Positions 33,744 to 44,316 of a stretch of DNA of 64,000 nt are shown here, piece after piece; within the stretch, counting starts at the first letter, position 1; each line of letters begins with the position of its first letter. The position numbers were made by a program, and so were the translations under genes. A model generated the notes under the pieces. That model made no database searches. It was not told the DNA's origin and worked only from the letters and a program-made list of their open reading frames with translations. This DNA is from Clarireedia homoeocarpa (taxonomy: Eukaryota; Ascomycota; Leotiomycetes; Helotiales; Rutstroemiaceae), in assembly GCA_001465935.1 (NCBI GenBank), contig LNKV01000004.1, positions 124,001 to 188,000 on the forward strand, given 5' to 3'.

Positions 33744-36700
33744 CTAGAACTCCTCCACCGCGCAATTAGGATGTAATACATAGACCACCGACTCCTGCGC
33801 ATTCGCATTCGCAGTGCTTCCTTCTCCATTTCCGTTTGCATCTCCGTCTACTAATCCTTGGCCACGAATAGCCATTAGAATATTTTCCTATTACCCATCA
33901 TTAGTTTACCGTTCATAGCGCAAATATAGCATGAAACTCAACAACTGAGAGGACAGCTCTGAAGGTATATAGTAGAACTGGATAAGCAATAGAATAGAAG
34001 ATGAGAAAACGAACCTTTACCATCCTCCTAATGATCTTCCTAACCAACTTCATCTCCTCATAGTAAGCCTCTTCCCCATCCAACTCCTCCTCCACCTGTT
34101 CCAAATACCACTCTACCAATTTCTCCCCCTCGACTCCCTCTCCATTACCCTGTTCATCTTCATTTATCCTCCTTACTAATAAATTCACCACCTTGATATA
34201 CTTATCATACGTAACCTTTGTCTTTTTGCTTCCTGGCGCAGTGGCATTCGCATCACCATCTCCCTGCGCCGGCGCCTCTCCATCCGCATCATCAACCATC
34301 GCATCGTCGCCCTCTCCATCCCTCGGTCTCACAACCTCTTCCTCCTCATCATCAACCTCTACATCATCCTTCTCTACCGAAATGATACTTTGCCTCAGCA
34401 AATTAAACGCCTCCACAACCATTGGTTCCGTGATTTCCTCCACGCAATTCGCCTTCGCGATAGCCTCGCTCAATCGAATCATACTCTCCAACTGTCTCAC
34501 AGTAATCCTGTAACTATTCCTACCAATCCCACCCTGCGCATCATCGCTTCTCAACTCCTTATATTTTTGGACCAGCAGTTCTTTTGCTTCTTCTGTGAAT
34601 TCTGGCTTGAATGTTTTCGCAAAGCGGATATAGCGTTGGAGTTGCTCAGTAGTGAATTCAGGCTGGACGGCTTCGTCACGGAGTTGATGAATACCAACGA
34701 TGTGTTCAGCGAGATGACGATCGACTGTTTCATTGCATTCGTCTAGAATGACAAAGAATAAGTCGAATCTGGACATGATAGGAGCCGACATATTGATGTT
34801 CGCCCTAAGTGTAGTCTTTCGGTTATATCTGCCACCAACAGGATTTGCCGCAGCTAAGATGGACGTTCTGGCGTTCAGAGTCGCCTGGATTCCAGCTTTC
34901 GCGATAGAAATCGTCTGCTGCTCCATAGCTTCGTGAATGGCAACTTGATCACTGATATCCATTTTATCGAATTCATCAATGGCGCAAATTCCGTTGTCTG
35001 CTAACATAAGCGCACCAGCTTCGATGGTGAATTCTCCAGTCTCTTCATCCTTAACAACAGCGGCTGTAAGACCTGCTGCAGAAGAAGCTTTTCCGGAAGT
35101 ATAGACGGCTCGGGGAAGGAAAGAACAGATGTATTTCAGGAACTGAGACTTCGAGGTAGATGGATCACCGACAATGCAAATATTGATATCTCCACGAAGC
35201 TGCATTCCTTCTGGGGTAACTTTGCTGACACCGGACATAAGTTGCAGCAGAAGACCTTTCTTGACAATTTCGTGGCCGTAAACCATGGGCGCTAAAGAAT
35301 TTACGAGGCGAGAGTAAATATGATCACTATGGACCATCTCCTTCAAGTCTTCAATTTCAGCATGCGTCATAGATGCGAGTACAGCTTCTTGGGCATGGTC
35401 TCCCGGCTCATTGGGATCAATCGGTGCGGTTTGATTGAGCGACGCAAGAATGTTGTTCGACTGTCCATTGAGTTGCTGGTTTGCTGTAGCCCCTTGAGTC
35501 GAAGTATCTGGAGTCACCATACAAGCTAAGAAAGCAAGTCTGTAGGTCAAATCCCTCACACCAAGTGCTTTCAAACCAGTGACTCCACTTGCGTCCCCAC
35601 TTCGGTTTTGCGTATCCCTGATAGCCATTGGTCTAACACCAGGCAAACCTAGTTGACTCACATCAGGTACAACAATGAGAGCTCCAGTAAAGATACATTT
35701 CTCTCCAGCCTTTGCACGGTCCACAATTTCACCACGAAGAATAACATCCATTGTTCGGGGCATACTTCCGGTTGGGATTTCGGAACTGTTTTCTTGAACT
35801 CGTACTTTCTGCCAATCCACGAATGTACTCTGTCTGATATCCAATCTCCATGCTTGTCGATTATTACATGTCAGATTCGGACATTGCGTAGGCTCTGTAT
35901 ATCTAAAAGTTTGTTCCACATTCGGTACTGTATTTTTGCAATTCTCACAAATGAAAGTCGCAAGGGAAAGTTCAGGTCGTACTTCAGACGTTCTGGTCAC
36001 GGTGCCGGAGATGGAAAGAAGCTGTCCAATATTGGCAGTTCTTAGATGTCGAACTCGGGTAACGAGAGGAAGATTGTAGAAAGCCAATGCAAACAATTTA
36101 TCCGTTTGCTGATTGGTAGTTTTGTCTCCCTGGAAATCCGATTGACTTGCTGATGCTGCATTACTTGCTCCAGATGAGGTTTGATTGCTTGATGCTGTAG
36201 GTTGCCGATGATCTCTGAAATATCTTGGTTCGTATTTTGCAATCATATTATGTAAAGCTTTGGTGAGGAAAGGAAGAAATCGGTAGTATTCTTCAACAAT
36301 TCCTTCGGCTAATGCTCCTCCTTTGTATGATGAGAGATGTGTATAATCGACATAAAGTGTAGATAGCTGGTAGGTTCTCAGTCCGTGAATTTGTGCAATA
36401 TAATATTTATCTGTAGTCATCGCACTCGAAGGAGTTGCTCCGGAAAGCGTTGGATCTTCAACATATCTGCGCCGAGTTAGAAATGCGACGGCGAAAATGG
36501 CAAAGTACTCACGATTCAAGAAATTCTTCAAATGTGAGTTGAACATATTGACCAATCGCATCCTCCACTCTCGGAATCGCTCTGTCGCTTTTCTTCGGTC
36601 GATTCGTTCCTTGTGGCACTTGATCATCTGCGAAACCTTCATCATCACTCATCGCGCCCGCGCTTTCAGATGGAGGAGCTCGAGGTCTACCGGAAGCGGA

Positions 36701-36793
36701 AGAGCCTCTGTGTCTGCGAGCTTTTGGAGTACCGCCTCTTGAAGAAGGCCCTACGTCGGACATTGGTGCGTCTGACATCATAGGGGATGCCAT
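33744..36793 (-). CDS. mcm6: MCM6, subunit of the MCM2-7 replicative helicase
   Basis: Model: exons 36793-36513, 36466-34015 and 33887-33744; introns of 46 bp (GTGAGT...GCAG) and 127 bp (GTTCGT...AATAG); 958 aa. The joins restore FEEFLESYVEDP at the start and a C-terminus ending VYVLHPNCAVEEF, so the unspliced tail in the long frame is not used. MCM6 sits in the MCM2-7 ring that is loaded at origins in G1 and unwinds DNA with Cdc45 and GINS. Seen: zinc finger CENC...CPNLTC; the MCM6-type block VDWQKVRVQE; Walker A GDPSTSKSQFL; Walker B and MCM signature CAIDEFDKM; arginine finger MSRFDLFF; and a C-terminal winged-helix part after an acidic insert (EVDDEEEEVV). These motifs and length (human protein about 820 aa, fungal ones longer) all fit. 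The Ser/Pro/Arg-rich N-terminal 75 residues look like a kinase target. Confidence 0.95.
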
Positions 36794-37256
36794 CTTGAGT
36801 TATTGTGTGGAAGTGGTGGTGAAGAAGAGGTGTTATTGAGAATTTGCTATTGTTTACTTCACAAGAGGGGCAGAATATTCAGGAGTTGTCGAAAAATTCC
36901 AAACGCGTCGCCAGCTGCATTTGTGGTTGAGACGCGAATGGGTCACCGGAATAGATTGATTCTTGGCATTGACTTTCTCCTTTGTAGCACATTCCCATGG
37001 ACAATTTGCAACTATTTTCAAGAAGCTTAGAAGCGTGAACGTTCTAGTATACTTCTTGTTTCTTTGAAAGGTAGGTTGGTCTATTACTGGGGCTTACACT
37101 TCAACACCTTCACGACGAAGTTCTCATAAGGCTTTATTAAGATCAATTGCCAGCTATCATAAACGCATCGTCTTAAGAGAAATAGTGTTCTCCCTTTGGG
37201 ATCTATCAATAGTGCTCTCCGTGTGGGATCTATCACAATTCATCCTATTCTACGGT
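36794..37256. other. Intergenic region upstream of MCM6
   Basis: Contains the MCM6 promoter. It includes ACGCGTCG (36903-36910) around an ACGCGT, the core of the MCB/MBF site that drives G1/S genes in yeasts, and GACGCGAA nearby at 36931-36938. A duplicated block around TGGGATCTATCA(A/C)(A/T)(A/T) occurs near 37197 and 37227. No gene is supported. Confidence 0.45.
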
Positions 37257-37597
37257 GAGTATATATTGGGTATGCGAATTACAGGGGCGGGAGGAAGTAT
37301 GTTAAGGTTGAGGAGGGGAGAGGGGTTAAGAGGGAGAGTGATGGGGATTGGGATGGGGATGGAAATGGCAAGGGGAAAGGACGACAAGTGGAGAAAAGTG
37401 AGGGACATGAGGGGAAAGAGGAAAAGGAGGAAGCGAGTAGGATTTTTAGGGAGAAATGGGAGATGTGTAAACAGCATAGGGGGTATCAGGAATTACGAGA
37501 GGTGTATCTGAGAGAGAAAAAGGAATGGGAGGCTAGTCATAAGGAGGAGGTGAAGAAGGAAGCGGTGGTGAAGAAAGAAGAGGAAGACTTTTTATGA
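37257..37597 (+). CDS. Possible 3' exon of a charged hypothetical protein
   Basis: The frame ending at TGA 37595-37597 is open from 37257 and reads Lys/Glu-rich, with a plausible helical end: FREKWEMCKQHRGYQELREV then YLREKKEWEASHKEE. The first ATG in frame is late, so it would have to be a 3' exon; a TTACAG acceptor ends at 37281. No upstream exon was identified. It runs tail-to-tail toward the RNase H2C gene. Family not recognised. Confidence 0.35.
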
Positions 37598-37883
37598 TAA
37601 TCCTGTACATTATACTGTTGTTAAGATTAGCCTACACGTTGGACTATCATGATGTTGAACGTTCTAATCTTGAGTCGGTTCCTTAATGTTTATGCTTACC
37701 CCATACATACTCTTGACTCCATAAATCTATACCCGTTCCCAACTACCAAATTTATACATATTCCTACATCATAGCATAATCATGCAACGCCATTTCCATG
37801 CATAAGTACCAAGCGTCCGAACATAAGTTCCAATTGACTACTCCAGTTCTTTCCCCCCCCTCCTTCGTATTTCTCTCTTTTAC

Positions 37884-38737
37884 TCACTCGTCCATAGTAC
37901 CGCAATCATGAATCTACAATCTGACATTAGCACATTTCCTCAAGTCCACTCTCCATTACCCCTAAACACTCTCCCCAGCTCCTATCCTTCCCCAGTCCTT
38001 CCCCAAAGAGGAAAAAAAAATAAATAAATAAATAATAAATAAAAAATAATAATAAAAAAAGTAAAAAATAAAAAAAAAATAAAAAATTAACATACCTTCC
38101 CCGCCCACTCAATCCACTCCTCCACCCCTCTAATCACCCCTTCTCCCCCAATATCACTAACCCCTTCATGACCCCAAACAACAATTTCATCAAACTCTCC
38201 CAGCTCCTCCATAATCTTCGTTTCCACCTCCTTTTCCCGATCATCCTCATCCTCTTCCACTCCTCTCCTCTCCTCTTTCGCGACAGGCAACACCGCCTCC
38301 CCAACCTTCCCCACAAACCCCCTATACCCCTCGGGAAGCCTCACTTTCCTCCCCGTAAACTTGCGTCCGCGGAAATAAGACACCAACTCCTCCCTGACTT
38401 CCTCTTCCTCTGCTTCCTTCTCCACTACCCCATTCTTCCCCTTCTCCTCCGCACTATCCCTCTTGCTCTCACTCCCATCTTCCTTCACTGCACCATCCGC
38501 CTTTCCATCTCCCTCTCCCTCTCCCTCTCCCTCTACCATCTCATCCTCCCCCTTCTTCTCCCCAGCCCGCGCAATCTTTTGAACCCTCGGATCCCAATAC
38601 CTCTTTGCAACCGAAATCTTTGCCGTGTAATTCACCCGACACGGCAGTAAATTCGGTGTGAATTTCCTCTGCTTGGGATTATTCTTCTGGATTCCCGCGC
38701 CGGTTTTTGAAAGCTGAGGGGGGCGAATGGCGAGCAT
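37884..38737 (-). CDS. Ribonuclease H2 subunit C (Rnh203-like)
   Basis: Model: exon 1 38737-38096, 182-bp AT-rich intron (GTATGT...TTGTAG), exon 2 37913-37884; 223 aa. RNase H2 removes ribonucleotides and RNA primers from DNA; subunit C is a non-catalytic partner that binds subunit B in a triple barrel. Family signs are NLLPCRVNYTAKISVAKRYW near residue 28, YFRGRKFTGRKVRLPEGYRG in the middle and FDEIVVWGHE toward the end, matching the LLPC..., FRGR...G..V..P.G..G and WG pattern of RNASEH2C. An acidic Lys/Glu insert (about 60-115) separates the first strands from FRGR, as in other fungi. The last exon codes only nine residues after the shared Lys; IHDC there matches the conserved WxxxAxxIH end, which decided the acceptor. 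Confidence 0.85.
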
Positions 38738-39252
38738 GTTTTTTTTTCTCTTCTTCTTCTTCTTCTTCAGAGGTTGGTGTGTATATATGTATTTTGCGAC
38801 AATAAGTAGGTTTCGAGATGAATGAGAGTTTTTGGTGAGGAGGGAAGTGTGAGATTTCCTTCACCTTGTGCACGACGCGCCTGGACGCGTTAATGGGAAG
38901 TTGAGCTTGGACCAATTACCATTCTTATTCTGTGGTGTGGCTAGGTGTGGCTAGAGCTAGGTGTGGCTCACTCAACATCCATCTTTCTTTTCATATCACA
39001 TGCGACATGCATCCAACGCGGACGAATTTCTCAACTCGTACACTACTACACTAGACTACCGGGAAAAGAAATGTCTCCAAGTATCCCATTCATCCAAAAG
39101 TGCCGGAGATACATCCGGGAAAACATCGAATTCAACAAAAGGAGCTGTCATATGCACCGCATTCGCTACTACCAAATACAGCCAGTCTAACCTCCCCTCG
39201 CACTTGCTATCTCTCTCTTTCTCTCTCTCTTTCTCTCTCTCTCCCTTGCTTC

Positions 39253-39324
39253 CTTCTCCCATCTTCCATCCTTCTCCCATCTTCCATCCTTCTCCCATCT
39301 TCCATCCTTCTCCCATCTTCCAGC
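39253..39324. repeat. 18-bp minisatellite, four copies
   Basis: Units of CTTCTCCCATCTTCCATC start at 39253, 39271, 39289 and 39307; the last ends in CAGC. Confidence 0.9.
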
Positions 39325-39755
39325 CAACTCCTCCCTCGAGTTATCCCTTCCCTCAAGATTAAGCTTTCGCACGCATCGCCCATCCATCCCTACCGCACCA
39401 TCCCTCATCCCTGTACATTAGCTAATCAAGTCTCTATCCGGGCAAGCGTCCGCGCGCGCGCAGGGTCCTTTTGGACCCCTCAGACTCTTTCCTTCCTTCA
39501 TACAGTAAGTACTTTGTACTTTGTAGAGTGCGAGCGACAACGTAAACAAAAAAAAAAAACAAAAAAAAACCCCATCTTTCTCTAACGTTAGTTAACTAGT
39601 CAAGTTACAAGCAAGTACTGTACTGTACGTATTCCCATTTCCTGCGGAAAATATCCACCGAGCCCGAGGTCCTGGATTGAATTGAGTGAAAAGCTGTGTT
39701 ATGCTATGCTGTGGATGAGATGACCAGCCAAACCCAACCAAACCAAACCAAGCTG

Positions 39756-39793
<38 letters not shown>

Positions 39794-40460
39794 TGATGAC
39801 ATCAAAGACTCGCTCACTCACTCAGCCTTACCAGACAAGACAAGACAAGACACGCGCAGTCGCAATCGCGTGATATGATATAATATGATACAAAGCATGT
39901 ATGTTTGTTTTGCCCCGGTTTCGGAAGGGATACATACATACATACATAGATAGTATTCCCGCAACGGTTTTTTTCCCCTTTCCTGGAAGAATATTTAACA
40001 GGAAGGAGACTATACAAGTAAAGGCCAGATTCTGATTCTACGGGAAAATGCTAGTCGGCCTCCACGGCAGTGGCCCTCGGAGAGCCAGCGGAGCGTCATT
40101 CGGAAAATACTGTTGGAATTTTTGATAGATGGATATATATATATATATATAATAGTTGACTTGGTTGTTGTTATTACATATATATATACGGTAAATAACT
40201 AAACTTATGTAATACTTACAGACAGACACACAGACAGACGGAGGAGATACTGTACTAGCACTAGATTGAGTATATATGATACAACACAATACGATACGAT
40301 ACGGGTGTTACGTCGGGAAATCCCTGTAGATGTTGTAGGGTTGTGGATGAATGGGATGGGATGGGGATAACGTATGGGGGATTTATATATCATCTAAGTT
40401 ACACGGAGAAAATCCATCAACCATCCAGAAGAAAAAATCCCCCTCGCATAGGAATCCCAA

Positions 40461-40532
40461 CCAAAGCAAAGCAAAGCAAAGCAAAGCAAAGCAAAGCAAA
40501 GCAAAGCAAACCAAAGCAAACCAAAGCAAACC
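40461..40532. repeat. (GCAAA)n array
   Basis: Repeats of AAAGC, later alternating with AAACC, over about 72 bp. Confidence 0.9.
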
Positions 40533-41050
40533 AACGCTCTCTCTTCCCGAGCTTTCCTGCAAAACAACACGAGTAGTGGGGTCTAGTGCCGTGCTCAAGC
40601 CTCATGATGCATGCATGAACCACCTGCCCCTCCGCGCCTAACCCAATCCGTACCCTCCCGTACCTTTCGTACCTGTTGAGAAACGGAAAAATAAAATAAA
40701 AAATAAACATCGTCATACATGCTTTCCTACATACAGCCGTTATGCTTGGTTCTCTCTTTCTTTCTTTTTGCGCCCCTCCCCGTTTGTCTGAGCTGCAATA
40801 TATATACCCGTTTAGGTAACTCACCCTACCTAAAACCCCAACAACCCCTTGCAGCGATCAGATCAAGCAACCAAGCCTGCCCCGCTTGCTTCCTTCTTCT
40901 TGTGTCCCAAAGTAACCCATTTCTGTCCCTTGTCTTGTGCTGTATTGTGTTGACATATATATATAGGCCCGCGCCGGAAATTTCGCTGCATACGCTTGCG
41001 ATTTTTGCACATTCGAATTGAATCGTCTCGGGGAGAAAAACTCTATCAGA

Positions 41051-42635
41051 ATGGCTGCATATCTTCCACATGCAGTCACACAGCCCTTCGCACGAAGCAG
41101 CGACTTCTTGCGCAGTACGATCGGTGGTCTAACTTGGGGACCTGCTGTCAGTGTATCGAAATCGGCAGTCACTTCATTATTCTCGAAGATTGAACGCGGC
41201 ACATTACTAGTACACGAGGCGGATACTAGAAAGGTAACTTGCTTTGGCCAGAAGCTTGTGCAGGAGCATAAAAATGGCGTGAATGGCAATTCGAGGAAAG
41301 CGAATGCTCCGAAAAAGGTCGAGTTGAGAGTAATGAATCAGGCCTTCTGGGTGAGGTTGTTTTTGTTTGCGGACATGGGCTTTGCAGAGGCGTATATGTT
41401 GGGGGAAGTAGAGTGTGATGATCTGACTGAATTCTTTGAGGTGAGTGGATCCAGACTGACTTGACTGGGGCGTTGCGGATGCTGACATTTCTCGGGACAG
41501 CTATTCATTCAAAATCGTAACCAATTGGCGAATGCTACGACCTTGACATCGTCGATCGCTGCCACCATCACCGGGCTTGCCAGAAGTACCAATACCCTCT
41601 CGAATTCGCTATTGAACGTTTCGGCGCATTATGATATTTCCAATGAGATGTTCGCTGCATTCCTGTCGGAGGATATGACTTATTCCTGCCCAATATGGAA
41701 ACCGCAGTCGAGCGCAGACGTGGAGGAAGAATCTTTAGAAGCAGCTCAAATGACAAAACTGGACCGCTTCATCGACGGTGCGAAAATCAAGTCCACAGAT
41801 CATGTGTTGGAGATTGGAACTGGATGGGGATCATTTGCAATCCGGGCAGTCAGGAGAACAGGATGCAGAGTCACATCGTTGACCTTGTCGATTGAACAGA
41901 AGGCTTTGGCGGAAAAAAGAATCTATGCTGCTGGATTTGCCGACAGAATTGAGGTGATGCTCATGGATTACCGGGCACTCCCCACACCAAGACAACCATA
42001 TGACAAGATAATCTCAATCGAGATGTTGGAGGCTGTGGGCGCGGAATATCTCCAAACATATTTCTCGTGTATACATCGACTTTTGAAGAAAGATGGCATT
42101 GCAGTTTTCCAATGCATCACCATGCCCGAGGGAAGATACGAAGGATATGCGAAAGGAGAGGATTTCATTCGAAAATACATCTTCCCCGGTGGACATCTCC
42201 CGTCAATCACACAGCTCATTGATAATATCACGAAAGGATCTGAAGGGACGTTGGTGGTAGAGAAAATCGAGAATATTGGAGGTCATTATGCGAAGACTCT
42301 GCGGTTGTGGAAAGAGAAGTTTTTGAGCAACTTCGAGTCGAGGATTAGGCCTGCATTGATGGCTGAACATGATGATATGGGTGACAGAGAAGTCGAAGTA
42401 TTCCGAAAGAAGTGGGAGGTATGTTTTCACTGTTTTTTTTTGTCGTGTCTTGTCCCCTCGCTTTTCCTCTTTTTTTCTTCTTCTTCTTCCTGTCTCAAAC
42501 ATCACTAATCAATCGATTCAACAGTACTACTTCACATACTGCGAAGCCGGATTCGCCACGAAAACACTGGGAGATGCAATAATCACGGTTGGGAGAGAAG
42601 GCGCTATGGAGTTGATGGAAGATATCCCATTATGA
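41051..42635 (+). CDS. Cyclopropane-fatty-acyl-phospholipid synthase-like methyltransferase
   Basis: Model: exons 41051-41440, 41501-42418 and 42525-42635, introns GTGAGT...GACAG (60 bp) and GTATGT...AACAG (106 bp); 472 aa. Enzymes of this family use S-adenosylmethionine to methylate or cyclopropanate the double bond of an acyl chain in membrane phospholipids. Seen: an N-terminal lipid-facing domain (about 1-170) with FWVRLFLFADMGFAEAYMLG; SAM-binding motif I VLEIGTGWGSF near residue 231; YDKIISIEMLEAVG; IFPGGHLPS; GGHYAKTLRLW; and a C-terminal YYFTYCEAGFATKTLGDAII restored only by splicing. The His/Cys/Glu features of the active site (YCEAGF, IEMLEAVG) are present. In fungi such enzymes may make cyclopropane or methyl-branched lipids; the sphingolipid C9-methyltransferase is a related family but carries membrane helices not seen here. 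Start is the first ATG, close to a stop in frame. Confidence 0.9.
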
Positions 42636-43013
42636 TTGTTTTCTTTTGCTTTGAGGAGCATTTATTCCCTCTTTTTGCTTGAGCGATTGGAGTCCGTGGA
42701 TGAATGGGTAATGACTCGCTTCTTTCCTCTTTTCCTTCTTTCTACTTGACAGTGGTTTGGGATCATGAGCCCCAAGACGATGAAAAAGCTTCGGACCGCA
42801 TAGCTCCACTAGCAGCCATTTAGACCATGTAGATTCACAAAAGTCTTAGACGTTACAGATCTTGTATGCTTTGCAGACCAGAGACTTCATGTCTTCATAA
42901 GTGCCCAGCACAATAACGTGATGCTGCTGTAGAGGAGGCTGCATGTAACTCGGAGTTCTTCTGCCATTGAACCGACTTTGATTCGCAACGTTCGTATCGC
43001 ATGCCCTCCTCTC
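42636..43013. other. Convergent intergenic region
   Basis: Between the 3' ends of the synthase gene (+) and the REX4 gene (-). T-rich, with likely poly-A signals for both; no other feature seen. Confidence 0.5.
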
Positions 43014-44018
43014 TCACTTCTTCCCTTTCTTCTTCTTCTTCGCCGGCTTCCCCTTCGCCGAGCTGCTCCCCGGAGCCGGAGTCGGATGAAACTTTGCATG
43101 CTCCACCTCAAACGCCGCCTTATGTTTCCTAAACAGCAGCATTGTCGCCCTTGCATCCTCAATACTCGAGTGTTCCCCTCCCTGTATATCCACGCCCAGT
43201 ATCTCCCTCGCTAATTTCTTCAAGCTCGGCGTCCGTCCATTGCTGTATTTCCTAAAGCCCGAAAACTTTGACGTATCTCGAATATCCCGCCGCGGATGAT
43301 TCATCATCAGAGCTTCGAGATCGTTCTTGATCGCATGTCCCACTAGGATCCGCCCTTTGAGTACCTCCGCTACTTCCTGCTGCACTGAGGCGAAGTCCCG
43401 CGCCGTCGCCATGTTCCTCGTCGACACCCCGCTGACATGCGTCCGCCAATCGGTGACGAATTCCGTCGGCCGCACAAAGGAATCGTAGATTTGCGCGCCG
43501 TGGAAATTCACAATGCTGACGCGTGCGAGCACCGAGCGCTCTTCTTCTCCACCTACCCCCACCATCTCGCAGTCAATGCCGATGTATTTCCCAATCTCGA
43601 CATCGGGAATCAACCCCCCATTGATGACGTCCGCTCGTGTTCCGGCTGGTGTTGTGGTTTGGAGATCGTTGCCGTAGGCTTTGAGTAGGTCTTGGGTGGA
43701 GATGTCGTTGTCCTCGGCCCAGAGTGCTAAAGACGCCGATGGCGCATCCGCTGCTGTGGGTGGTTCGTCGGCTTTGGGGGTTTCGGAGGGCATGTGGGTG
43801 CTGCTCATAATGCCCCTTTTCCTTCTCCCCTGAAGATAAGACTTTGTAATGGCTCGAGACTGCGCGGGGTTGCTCTCTAGCCGTCTTCGTTTGGCGATGC
43901 TGTCTTGGGTTCGCTCGGAGGGGGGAGCTTGACGTTTCTTTTGCTGGAGAGTGGGTTCGGGGTTCTTTTTTAAGGTGGCTTGGAGTCTTTTCCAGTTGCT
44001 TGATAGTTCAGGTGCCAT
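43014..44018 (-). CDS. rex4: RNA exonuclease 4 (REX4), DEDDh family
   Basis: Single exon, 334 aa. REX4-type proteins are nuclear/nucleolar 3'-5' exonucleases linked to pre-rRNA processing. The exonuclease domain runs from about 145 to 315 and has all four motifs: GIDCEMVGVG (Exo I, Asp and Glu), HVSGVSTRNM then GHAIKNDLEAL (Exo II, Asp), and HSSIEDARATM (Exo III, His and Asp of the DEDDh type). Before it lies a basic, disordered start with RKRGIMSSTHMP. The C-terminus is a Lys-rich tail (KKKKKGKK), probably a nucleolar signal. Length fits yeast Rex4 (about 290 aa). It is divergent from ESA1 across 298 bp and convergent with the synthase gene. Confidence 0.93.
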   Translation of the reverse strand: MAPELSSNWKRLQATLKKNPEPTLQQKKRQAPPSERTQDSIAKRRRLESNPAQSRAITKSYLQGRRKRGIMSSTHMPSETPKADEPPTAADAPSASLALWAEDNDISTQDLLKAYGNDLQTTTPAGTRADVINGGLIPDVEIGKYIGIDCEMVGVGGEEERSVLARVSIVNFHGAQIYDSFVRPTEFVTDWRTHVSGVSTRNMATARDFASVQQEVAEVLKGRILVGHAIKNDLEALMMNHPRRDIRDTSKFSGFRKYSNGRTPSLKKLAREILGVDIQGGEHSSIEDARATMLLFRKHKAAFEVEHAKFHPTPAPGSSSAKGKPAKKKKKGKK

Positions 44019-44316
44019 GTTTTATTTTGTGCATTCTCTGGTGCTGGTTGGTGATTTTTCTGCTTGTTGTTAACGGTGCATGTTTGGGTCTGGTTGAGAA
44101 TTTGGGTTTTTTATGAGCTTGTTCACAAAATAAAAATCGCGATAAGACTTTGATTAGGCAGTTTGGTAAAGCCGAGTGACGCTAAGAATGCCCTCTCTAA
44201 AATCTTCTCGGAGTTTACATACTATATACCCCATCAGACAAAAAGAGCCTCAATTACGACACGAAAAATCAATCAGCAATAATTGTAATTCCATCAAATA
44301 AATTATAAAAATCATC
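44019..44316. promoter_or_regulatory. Shared divergent promoter of REX4 and ESA1
   Basis: The two start codons are separated by only 298 bp, so both promoters must lie here. The DNA is AT-rich near the ESA1 side (AAATAAATTATAAAA). I found no site I can name with confidence. Confidence 0.6.

Larger units (their letters stand above)
38738..41050. other. Intergenic region with many simple repeats
   Basis: About 2.3 kb between divergently read genes. It holds an 18-bp minisatellite, CT and GA runs (39212-39243; 39760-39788), a TATATA run near 40134-40150, CATACATA near 39930 and a GCAAA array. Just upstream of the synthase gene are a TATATATATA tract and a pyrimidine-rich stretch. No coding sequence supported. 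Confidence 0.6.

Noticed and set aside
37185..37511. Plus-strand frame of 108 codons, Met/Arg/Gly-rich
   Set aside because: Overlaps a more protein-like frame (37257-37597); composition is that of a purine-rich strand.
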